Below, piece by piece: positions 19,901 to 26,948 of a DNA stretch of 64,000 nt (its first letter is position 1; each line of letters begins with the position of its first letter). Location of the stretch: the NCBI GenBank assembly GCA_001599355.1, contig BCGQ01000001.1, positions 1,739,135-1,803,134 on the forward strand, read 5' to 3'. Below the pieces are notes generated by a model that was given only the letters and a program-made list of their open reading frames with translations, ran no database searches and was not told the DNA's origin. Position numbers and translations under genes: made by a program. Source of the DNA: Nakazawaea peltata (Eukaryota; Ascomycota; Pichiomycetes; Alaninales; Pachysolenaceae).

Positions 19901-20438
19901 TGATACTTTGAACCTCATAAAACTCAAGAGGGAACACAACATACCGAGGAACTAACATAGTAATGAGTTCTTTGGTCATTATAACCACCAGGAGTTGTCG
20001 TACCGAATGTACAATGGTATAATATTCATTTGAGACCAACTGAGGTTGAGCAACTTCCACATTAGGGTATTTATTCACCAAATCACGAAGAAGAATCTTC
20101 CTAAATACCAACTGATTCTCATCTTGATGATCTGAATCAGGGCCAGGAATATGGATAACATACAATTGGTTGGAAGATGTGAGGACCAATAAATGATTGG
20201 TGTCCAAGGGACCACGTCCATATGGTACTTCAGTCACCTGAAGAATGGTCTCTCCGAAGAACGAAAGCTTTCGTACCACCTGGAGAGAGTTCGACAGGGC
20301 GAACTCGGCAATGTACAAATTGAACTTATCAGTGAAGACGAGGGCTGGACTCTCACCATAGACCCGTGCTAAGAAACATTGGGTCAGCTGGTACGAAGTG
20401 ACCAGCTCCGAGAGTAGAAGTAGCTGATTTTTGGACAT
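16977..20438 (-). CDS. DDB1/CPSF160-type beta-propeller protein, probably Mms1-like
   Basis: A 1153-residue protein (ATG complement 20436-20438) of repeated beta-rich blades with few motifs. The N-terminus (LTQCFLARVYGESPALVF, LYIAEFALS, LLVLTSSNQLYVIH) resembles the start of the DDB1/Rse1/Cft1/Mms1 superfamily. The length equals DDB1 (1140), shorter than yeast Rse1 (1361), Cft1 (1357) or Mms1 (1407). The C-terminal ~60 residues (DEYYKPKRFAGDP, EEWYSYMDNLIDLRML) do not resemble the Rse1 ending I know. I favour the Mms1/DDB1 adaptor role in a cullin ligase, but Rse1 or Cft1 cannot be excluded. Confidence 0.5.
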   Translation of the reverse strand: MSKNQLLLLSELVTSYQLTQCFLARVYGESPALVFTDKFNLYIAEFALSNSLQVVRKLSFFGETILQVTEVPYGRGPLDTNHLLVLTSSNQLYVIHIPGPDSDHQDENQLVFRKILLRDLVNKYPNVEVAQPQLVSNEYYTIVHSVRQLLVVIMTKELITMLVPRYVVFPLEFYEVQSIKFSEKVAWNFHIVGTTASFYNILVSYRIPIGLKAPPIKIKGYASFKNEFKLLTPLDQADCTLVVCTGLLTIYPPSGCTIIKDRSIFGDNIKLTRVSLLNILRSSSLEFTSICCIDETRYLLVGLKGPLFFMHLVLEQVLENTVRISKWSLKKVGDFGLSCEIIHINENLFMSYSYSSRCSFFVIMPEEPHLKILKYFSISDFFEAGSVVGAPQLGPNVSLSDPSIVPADETVAVIELQRIKLLKEDLFVKLQVSERFSYISMKVPQFLDESVSQDFALDDVVSLWIPTESQLVYQTEVGAWLVDITDPDFGSSDIEVGAKIIDCHYCTVTSEIILITGYNVQSTSSRDVFGLPEGSIVISSAISDDKLYLATNQNKVLVISVTNGQILDEFIFPDSLITCLGISNDGHLLCGFEDGTLRSSLDMDHKISIGLGSALVKIINQGLQVFCLGVMGQIIRINGTLDSMSPLFSNDIGYKDIQESSDDGILIRTGNEITLYSEGKFKLLKIGAVPRAFALRGGVFAYYEGGRVHLAPVLDVPVIDKRELYVKRQLRGMILFPVNESLPKLVIHSNDRLLGVNLESMEIVEEFISLEQEVITNVMRLDRTVSVLDVEKAVGSILSARERDTVLLKLDLGWIFMISDIKDDTYSKVKLLTLELSSGSPALNIRKHWENRFRVPPALKIISLVEYKGDIYSFGNLVWKFSIQVNENISENNPSVLKVDIDYFLLPEVIQGSTFSRDVPYQGRILDDNRLILPNMVRGASCYEFQPGKEVSLKKLEFERIKTKHEMSILPEEVDVDLESKWLWQMGSFSEICVIKKRMIVLADHLSNIHVFKCSKRVNGDSKMSLKCLGRFNLFGYQISCLQPMEFDPMCLIGCTDGSIFTLSLIKHDFSEEDFQVLIESRAPTHKFVNQEALLSKEQLDEYYKPKRFAGDPQGPEEWYSYMDNLIDLRMLNFEGAEVQRIVPNDETRISRL

Positions 20439-20492
20439 CAATTGGCTCTTCTGGACTTTGTTTCAGGGTCTACTTCAATATGACTGAAGTGT

Positions 20493-20503
20493 ATCGGCGG
20501 TTA
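20493..20503 (-). promoter_or_regulatory. URS1-like motif TAACCGCCGAT
   Basis: The + strand reads ATCGGCGGTTA. Its complement TAACCGCCGAT differs by one base from the Ume6 URS1 core TAGCCGCCGA. The identical 11-mer recurs in two other promoters here (47381 and 53328). Confidence 0.5.
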
Positions 20504-20515
20504 AGATCTGAGATC

Positions 20516-20665
20516 TTGTAGAGCCCTGGATATTCCTAATTAGGAAATGTGAATTTGATTTCTTGTAGTTTTTACAGCCCTTGTCTATCCTAATTGGAAA
20601 ATGTGAAATGTGATTTCTATGAGATTCTACAGCCCTCATATATCCCAAATAGGAAATTCGACCTT
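20516..20665. repeat. Degenerate 54-55 bp tandem repeat, three copies
   Basis: Copies align on AGCCCT at 20522, 20576 and 20631. Each continues with a TATCCTAATTGGAAA-like block and TGTGATTTCT. The copies have drifted, so the duplication is not recent. It lies in the promoter between two divergent genes. Confidence 0.85.
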
Positions 20666-20774
20666 TCACACCATCTGATCTCCATCTTGCATCCTCTGCG
20701 CCGTATTTAAAAAGGCTATTTCCGGCTCCGTTTAGATGGAGTTGGATGGAGAGCCAATTGGCATATAATTCAAA

Positions 20775-22139
20775 ATGTTACATATCAGTGAGAGATTGTG
20801 GCACAACAGCAAAGGTCTGTTTCTCCGTTTGAGATCACCAATATTCCCCATCCGTCACATTTCCAATGGCTCACTGTCAAGCTCCCCATTGAATGATTAT
20901 GTCAAGATAAAGCCTGTATCAGAACTCAGGTCAAGAATCATGCCAGAGTATATCACGACTCCACACTCGAAATTACAAAATTTAGTCTGGACTCAACCTT
21001 TACAAAATATCTACATTGTTAAAAAGCCTTGGCAACCTCATGTCCGCGAACTGATGGTGACATTTATTAAACATTTACACGACTATTATCCTTCATGTAA
21101 CGTTATTGTGGATGAAGATGTTGCCGATGAGATTCTCATGGATTTCCAGTCGTTCCCGCGCGAGCAAAATAATCCTCATTACTTATTCACAGGAAGTTTC
21201 AAAGAATTGATTACCAAGACCGATTTATTGGTCACCTTAGGTGGGGACGGAACCATCTTGAGGGGGGTCTCCATTTTCTCCAATAGTATCGTCCCACCAG
21301 TGTTATCTTTTTCCTTAGGTACCTTGGGATTCTTACTTCCGTTTGATTTCAATAATCATGTCGAGCTGTTCAAACAAGTGTACTCATCCAGATCAAAAGT
21401 ATTACATAGAAGTAGAATTGAATGTCACATCGTGAAGGCCAGTGACTCTGATGTCCATTTGTCCAATCCTCCAAAAGATATTCCTATCGAACTCACTCCG
21501 GAACAAAAAGAGATTATCAAGCTGAAGGAATTGCAAAACAAAAAGGTTCATCTGATGAACGATATCGTATTACATCGTGGGGCTAGTTCTTCTTTACTGA
21601 CTTTGGATATATATATCGATGGACAATTCTTGACTCGTACTCATGCTGATGGTTTAACTTTCACCACACCAACTGGTTCCACTCTGTATTCTCTTAGTGC
21701 TGGGGGTTCTATTGTCAATCCATTAGTACCAAGTATCTTACTCACTCCGATCTGTCCTAGATCTCTCTCGTTCAGACCATTGATCTTACCTTCTACTTCT
21801 CATATCAAAGTAAAAGTGGGCTGTAGAAACAATGTCCAACTGCATGTGGGATTGACAATCGATGGTGTCAATCAGACCTCGTTATCGAAGGGAGACGAGA
21901 TTCATGTCATGAGTGAGTCCGGTACTATTTTCTTGCCAAAAGTCAAGCCTCCAAAGACCATTTCTCCAATAGAAGACGAAGAAGGGCAGACCTCGAAATT
22001 GTCAGACAAGGATAGCTCCAAGTACAAAGGTATCTGGTGTGTTGCCAAATCTGAAAATGACTGGGTCAGTGGAATCAACGAACTCTTAGGTTTCAATTCC
22101 AGTTTCAAAGGTTTCAAAAAAGAAGATGCAGAGGATTAA
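20775..22139 (+). CDS. POS5: Mitochondrial NADH kinase Pos5
   Basis: A 454-residue NAD(H) kinase that makes NADPH in the mitochondrial matrix. The N-terminus is Arg/Ser-rich without acids (RLWHNSKGLFLRLRS), a likely presequence. Motifs: LLVTLGGDGTILRG, FSLGTLGFLLPFDF, LHRGASSS, TPTGSTLYSLSAGGS and ICPRSLSFRPLILP. The end IWCVAKSENDWVSGINELLGFNSSFK matches Pos5 closely. CTG codons 93, 260 and 304 (21051, 21552, 21684) fall where Pos5 has Ala; codon 304 is in the near-invariant GSTAYSLSAGG block. These are the strongest CTG=Ala evidence in the window. Confidence 0.96.
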   Translation: MLHISERLWHNSKGLFLRLRSPIFPIRHISNGSLSSSPLNDYVKIKPVSELRSRIMPEYITTPHSKLQNLVWTQPLQNIYIVKKPWQPHVRELMVTFIKHLHDYYPSCNVIVDEDVADEILMDFQSFPREQNNPHYLFTGSFKELITKTDLLVTLGGDGTILRGVSIFSNSIVPPVLSFSLGTLGFLLPFDFNNHVELFKQVYSSRSKVLHRSRIECHIVKASDSDVHLSNPPKDIPIELTPEQKEIIKLKELQNKKVHLMNDIVLHRGASSSLLTLDIYIDGQFLTRTHADGLTFTTPTGSTLYSLSAGGSIVNPLVPSILLTPICPRSLSFRPLILPSTSHIKVKVGCRNNVQLHVGLTIDGVNQTSLSKGDEIHVMSESGTIFLPKVKPPKTISPIEDEEGQTSKLSDKDSSKYKGIWCVAKSENDWVSGINELLGFNSSFKGFKKEDAED

Positions 22140-22189
22140 TGATATAATGAATATTCTTAATAGAAAAACAAGTTATGAATTGCAAAATT

Positions 22190-23038
22190 TTATGTAGATT
22201 TGTTCAAAGATCTGTTCAATTTGGAGTAGAAACTGTTCAAACTGGACGATGGGAAACTCAATTCGTCGTGGAAATAGTCTGGAATCTTACTCATGACTTG
22301 ATCTCTATCACCAGGAACGTCTTGGAAGCATGGCTGGTATAATATTTCATCTATTTTGTCGGATTTGTTGATAATTAATTTGTAGATCATTTCGAATTGC
22401 TGGTCGGAGCTGGTTTGTTTCATTTTAAATTGCATTTTTTCGTCATCTTCTGAAAATTCCAAACAAGCCAAATTCAGTAATAACTCAATAATATCGAACA
22501 TCACGTTGGAATCATCGTCATTTTTGGATTTAGTAGCTGTAGATGGGGTCTGATTTTCCAACTCTTTTATTCTCCTTTGAAGATCCAGATTCTCTTGAGC
22601 CAACTTCTCCACCAATCCTTCAGCCTTCTCCAATTGAACAGACCATTTATTCTTTAGCAGATCACGAGATTCCAGTAAAAACTTCTTATTCAACTCCACT
22701 AATTTACCAATATCCTGCAGTTTTATCAGTCTATCGATCTCCAGATTTAAGTTCTGCACAGATCCAATGACAGTTATATTCTTTTTCTCTCTTGGTTTCT
22801 GGGGAGATAGTGTGGGTATCCTAGAAGGTTTTGCAGTTGGTTCGGTGTCATATTCATTATCATTCATCAGGTCCCTTTCTTCATCGTCGTCAATCGCCGA
22901 TGAGAGCTGATCCACTAAAAGATCTTTCTTATTTTTCTTGGCGGTTTTCTTCATTGGTTTATGGGATACTCTCAATGGATCCGGCGTAGATGCAGCCGCT
23001 ATTTCTTGCACTGAATTCTTCGATATCCTTGGCGCCAT
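22190..23038 (-). CDS. CSM1: Csm1/Pcs1-like monopolin subunit
   Basis: A 282-residue protein with a basic, Ser-rich N-terminal tail, a coiled coil at about residues 100-168 (LEIDRLIKLQDIGKL to RRIKELENQ) and a C-terminal globular domain (FDIIELLLNLACLEFSED, QFKMKQTSS, MIYKLII). This order is that of Csm1 (S. cerevisiae) and Pcs1 (S. pombe), V-shaped dimers that clamp sister kinetochores in meiosis I and act at rDNA. It is convergent with POS5, 50 bp apart. The assignment rests on domain order and weak motifs. Confidence 0.7.
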   Translation of the reverse strand: MAPRISKNSVQEIAAASTPDPLRVSHKPMKKTAKKNKKDLLVDQLSSAIDDDEERDLMNDNEYDTEPTAKPSRIPTLSPQKPREKKNITVIGSVQNLNLEIDRLIKLQDIGKLVELNKKFLLESRDLLKNKWSVQLEKAEGLVEKLAQENLDLQRRIKELENQTPSTATKSKNDDDSNVMFDIIELLLNLACLEFSEDDEKMQFKMKQTSSDQQFEMIYKLIINKSDKIDEILYQPCFQDVPGDRDQVMSKIPDYFHDELSFPSSSLNSFYSKLNRSLNKST

Positions 23039-23504
23039 TACTCTGTCTGTTCCACTCTTATTTAGATGATTGTTTTGATTTTCAAGTTTATTTTTCTTTA
23101 TTTTCTTACGCGTAGTGAGCGAAAAAGTAAGTTCAATTAGAAGGAAAAGGGGTAAAGGGGTAAAGGGGTAGGGGTGAGGGGAAGACGTGAAGATGGGTGG
23201 CGAGTGAGTGGGAGTGGTTGCAAGTGAGTGGAAGTGGGTCGGAAGTACGTGGGAAAGTGGAGTAGGTGAGGAAGAAATGGAACCGAATCCAAATTATCTA
23301 CACTTCTTAGATATTAAATAATATTAAACAATATAGCCCAAAGCCTCGTCAGTGATGTCAATGGTACGTAGATGCAATTAGAGTGTAGGCAATCTCATCG
23401 CCAATGATAGATTGTGTGAAAATATCACGATGTATATGAAGAGGTATGAAAAACAAGGAGCAAATTCAAAAGCAAAAAGCGAGTGTGTAAGTCAAGCGCG
23501 CACC
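23039..23504. other. Intergenic region between CSM1-like and MNN2-like genes
   Basis: A 466-bp gap. The + strand at 23145-23260 is G-rich, with short tandem (AAGGGGTA)-type units followed by AGTGAGTGGGAGTGG-like repeats. Four G-runs within 35 bp give quadruplex potential. The rest is A+T-rich; no gene was recognised. Confidence 0.5.
23147..23182 (+). repeat. 8-bp G-rich tandem repeat (AAGGGGTA)n
   Basis: Visible as AAAGGGGTAAAGGGGTAAAG and a degenerating continuation GGGGTAGGGGTGAGGGG, in the CSM1-like promoter. Confidence 0.8.
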
Positions 23505-25181
23505 TTAAAAGACAGAGTCCTTAGATGTCTTGACGGTAGATGCGGTGGATTCATAGTAATCGACTTGCTTGTTGATGTATTCACATAACTCGTCGATGTT
23601 GGTTTCTTTCATATGAGTGAAGATCAATCTCTTTTCACAGATGTATTCCTTCATCGTGACGAATTGCTTCAGTTCGAAATCGAATCCAATCTTGGTCATG
23701 TCTGTTCCGAAACGACGATGCTCTTTGTTTTCACTCATCAATCTAACTGGGTCGAATTTAGGTCCATGGTTCGAGTGTAAGAACAACAGTTCTTGGTTTT
23801 GAGTTTGGAATTGTCTTGGGATGTACGATTTGTCGTAACCGTGTTCGTTGGTGGTTAACTTAGGGTTCTTAGCGATCTTACGTTTGAGTTCTTTAGAAAT
23901 CTCGAGATCTCTAACTGGACTGAATTGCAATAATCCCATACCGGTCAACTTTGGTTTCTCACCAGTGACATCTCCGATTTGTTCACACTTTCTCTTGATT
24001 TGGTAGAATGGGTTGTTCAAAGTGTGAGCAGCGGCAATGAATGTCTCCTTATCACCTTGACCATAACAACGTTGAGTGAAAAGTGGGTAGTAGAATTCAG
24101 GTCCGTAGGTGTTGTAGTATAAACTAAGTAACAAAGTAGACAGTTGTTTGTATTTGTTGATCAAGATTTCACCAGCCTCGGAAGATCCATCTGGAATGGC
24201 TCCATCTCTGTCGTGTAATGGTACTTGACTCATTCTTTCGTATCCGGTAGAGTAGAAAGATGGAGAAGTGAAAGAATCAACACCATGTCTAACTCTCTTA
24301 CCCAATTGTTTACCGGCAATCTTGTAGTAAGCTGGGGAAGTGGATCTTCTCCAGAAATCTGGCCAAATGACCAAACCAGTGGACTTGAATGGTTCAGAAT
24401 CGAACAATTTATCGACATCGGCAGTCAACAGGAAAGAATCAGAGTCCAAAAATAAAACGTTTTCGAAACTAGAAGACAAAATCAGCAACATCTTCAATTG
24501 GAATCTCTTGAATTCTCTCTTGTTTTCCTCTCCACGGACAAACAATGGGTCTTTGGTGATACAAGTGGCATTAACTAAAGGCAAGATGTTGTCACAGTAA
24601 TTCTTTTCCTCTTCGTAGTTGTCAGGAATGAAAACTTCAACAGGGATCTGAGATCCCAAATCTCTCAATTGTTTGATAACAAGGAAACAGAATAACCCGT
24701 ACTTGCCACCACCAACCATAACTAAACCGTTACCAGTGTAGAAATGGTTTGGGAAAGTCTTTGGAATATGGTTAACAACTTGAGTGTGCAGTTGAATCAG
24801 ACTCTCATAGACATCATACGACACCTTCAAACAGTCACCAAGGAATTCTTCGGTGAAAATCACGTCATCGTATTCAACATCAATGGAAGTGGTGTCCAAT
24901 TTACAATCAGCGCCATAAGTCAACTCACCTTTCTTTGGTGGGTTGTTATAGAACAAGTCAAAGACATTGTCGAAGAAAGTTGGCTTATCCAAATTGTTGA
25001 ACTCCTCCAATTCAGCCGAACTCAGGAAAATGAACTTATTCAGCTTATCTATGAGATAATCCGCGTGAGATCTGACCCTTTCACTGTGTCTAGAGTGGAA
25101 TAACAGGAAAATCAAAGTCTGCACCACAACAAGAGTTATGATGATGGCTCTCGTCTTCTTCTTCGCAGATCCAAAAATCAT
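23505..25181 (-). CDS. Golgi alpha-1,2-mannosyltransferase, Mnn2/Mnn5 family
   Basis: A 558-residue type II membrane protein (ATG complement 25179-25181). A short basic cytosolic tail (SAKKKTR) precedes a membrane anchor (IIITLVVVQTLIFLLF), then the lumenal mannosyltransferase domain. Motifs include MVGGGKYGLFCFLVI, the DxD-like FLDSDSFLL that binds Mn/GDP-mannose, VIWPDFWRRSTSPAYY and FLHSNHGPKFDP. Mnn2 and Mnn5 add the alpha-1,2 branches to the N-glycan outer chain of cell-wall mannan. Mnn2, Mnn5 and the related Candida genes cannot be separated by eye, so no symbol is given. Confidence 0.88.
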   Translation of the reverse strand: MIFGSAKKKTRAIIITLVVVQTLIFLLFHSRHSERVRSHADYLIDKLNKFIFLSSAELEEFNNLDKPTFFDNVFDLFYNNPPKKGELTYGADCKLDTTSIDVEYDDVIFTEEFLGDCLKVSYDVYESLIQLHTQVVNHIPKTFPNHFYTGNGLVMVGGGKYGLFCFLVIKQLRDLGSQIPVEVFIPDNYEEEKNYCDNILPLVNATCITKDPLFVRGEENKREFKRFQLKMLLILSSSFENVLFLDSDSFLLTADVDKLFDSEPFKSTGLVIWPDFWRRSTSPAYYKIAGKQLGKRVRHGVDSFTSPSFYSTGYERMSQVPLHDRDGAIPDGSSEAGEILINKYKQLSTLLLSLYYNTYGPEFYYPLFTQRCYGQGDKETFIAAAHTLNNPFYQIKRKCEQIGDVTGEKPKLTGMGLLQFSPVRDLEISKELKRKIAKNPKLTTNEHGYDKSYIPRQFQTQNQELLFLHSNHGPKFDPVRLMSENKEHRRFGTDMTKIGFDFELKQFVTMKEYICEKRLIFTHMKETNIDELCEYINKQVDYYESTASTVKTSKDSVF

Positions 25182-26727
25182 ACTGACAAGCTCTCCCAAT
25201 CAATACTATATTACGTGTATTCTCCAACTAATTTTTTGTTGGTGTGGAACAGATTTTATCTTTATACCACCTACCAAAAAAAAAAATTTTCCCGTTTCTG
25301 TCGCCTGCAAAAAGAAATGAAACTTGACAAACAACAAAGAAATATGTTTTCTTTTTATCCCAGATTGAAGAGATAGGCAATTTCAGGCGATTTGGGGATA
25401 AGGGTGTCAGAACACAGGAGAAGAGTTGAAATGGGGGTTTAGATATCGATAATGGAGGTGATCCGAATCTGCCTGCTTATATACTCTCGGGAAATATACG
25501 TTATGATTTGGGTACGGCAAATATAAGGGGTATCAAATCTTGCTAGATATGTAAATATGTTATGCTATTTTGTGCGAAAATATGTAAAAGGAATCTGGAA
25601 AAGCACGCACCACACTTCCTATATAGGTTAGGGGACAAAAGCTTACGAAAAGGGAAGACTATTTTATTGTTTGCGTTTTGTTGTCACACGACCAAGAGTC
25701 TGGGCTTTCAGATGACAGGAGCAAGTGTCAAGAAGAAGAGTCTACTACTTCGTCAAATCCAACTTTCAACTCAACCATATCGATTCCAAAGGCTGTTCGA
25801 TTCCAAAGGCTATGTTATGGAACTGTGGTGACGATGTCTCTGGATCTATTTCAAACAGCTCCCGATATGGGAACTGAGTGAAAGTTTATAAAAAAAAAGA
25901 AACGAATCTAGTGCTAAAAGCAGTAACAAAAAAAATAATTTCGTCTCAATTTGAACAAACGCCAAGGGGCAAATATCTTGTTCGTAGGCTTAATCGTGTA
26001 CCCTTCATTCCCCTTGTGTATAATGATTGTTGGGACAGATCCAATTGTGCTCCATATAGCCTAAGATGAGATGTGGTTAGAGGAAGTTGGTTATCGTGAT
26101 ATCGAGGGTTCAGTGCACTCTCTGTACCGTGCTGTCAATTCGTGGGGGCTTTCTGCGCATATCTCACTGCTCTCCTTATCGGGAACTCTCTAACTATATA
26201 GATCTGACCTCAACTCAGAGAGCCCTATGTGACTCTTGATATCTCCAGAGCTCTGCGGCTCATATAAACTTCGCTAACTATGTGTATATTGTCCCTATCT
26301 CTATCAAACTTGACCTGAAAATGGGCAACAGGACTTAGTCCTAGTTTGCCTCTTACACGAAAAGGGCGAATAAAGCATTCGTATTACACTTTTTTCTGCC
26401 CCAAAAAAAATAAAACTTTAATATATAGGAAAATCTGGTCTTGTGACCGGCATCTTTCTTGGACAAAGTCCCCTTAAGATCGCATTATCTAACATGCGAA
26501 GTAGTTAACAAGGAACGAGAGGGATTATTGGAGTGAGACTGAAATAATAGAGTGTTTCTGACGTCTCGAGTTAAGGTGAACCGAGAGAGAGCAGTTTTGA
26601 TCTACACCACAATTTCACCCGGAAATAAATACTCAACTCACGTATTACTCTCCCATTCTTGTCTCTTCCTCTTAGCAATCTTGATCTCTTTCACTTCTCA
26701 TTAGCCTCTAAGCGAATCGTATCTGCC

Positions 26728-26757
26728 CGAGTCGACTTTGTCCGAGACGACTTTGTC
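26728..26757 (+). repeat. 15-bp direct repeat CGAGWCGACTTTGTC x2
   Basis: Two adjacent copies (26728-26742, 26743-26757) differ at one base. The 10-bp core GACTTTGTCC also occurs inverted at 26461-26470. Confidence 0.85.
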
Positions 26758-26787
26758 CCTCTTGATATCTCTTATGCTGCATTCGAT

Positions 26788-26836
26788 AAAAAAGTCTGAA
26801 ATTCGGTAGTGTAAAAGTCTTTTTTCAGACTTTTTT
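26788..26836. repeat. Perfect 12-bp inverted repeat (stem-loop)
   Basis: AAAAAAGTCTGA at 26788-26799 is exactly complementary to TCAGACTTTTTT at 26825-26836, with 25 nt between. On the minus strand it lies about 110 bp past the AVT-like gene's stop, so it may help form that gene's 3' end (inference). Confidence 0.8.
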
Positions 26837-26948
26837 GTCGCGTGATCACCACAACTTTATGTCCGTCTCACAAGTTTAAAAGAGATAACTCGGTACGCGT
26901 AAAAAATAAGTTGAAAAACACATATTTTATTTTCTAAAAAAGTCCCCA

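Larger units (their letters stand above)
20439..20774. other. Divergent promoter with tandem repeats, DDB1-like gene and POS5
   Basis: A 336-bp region holding a URS1-like motif (20493-20503) and a three-copy 54-55 bp tandem repeat (20516-20665), both annotated separately. Confidence 0.6.
25182..26948. other. Long intergenic region upstream of the MNN2-like gene, 1.8 kb
   Basis: The largest gene-free interval. It holds a 14-bp direct repeat CGATTCCAAAGGCT (25781 and 25798), three copies of GACTTTGTCC (one inverted at 26461, two direct at 26734 and 26749) and a 12-bp perfect inverted repeat near 26788-26836. The open frames inside (25562-26069) have no family features and overlap each other. 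It may simply be a long promoter, or contain a non-coding RNA that I cannot identify. Confidence 0.5.

Noticed and set aside
25562-26069. Three overlapping + strand ORFs in the long gap upstream of the MNN2-like gene
   Set aside because: Mutually overlapping frames, Lys/Cys-rich or mixed content, none with recognisable motifs or splice signals.
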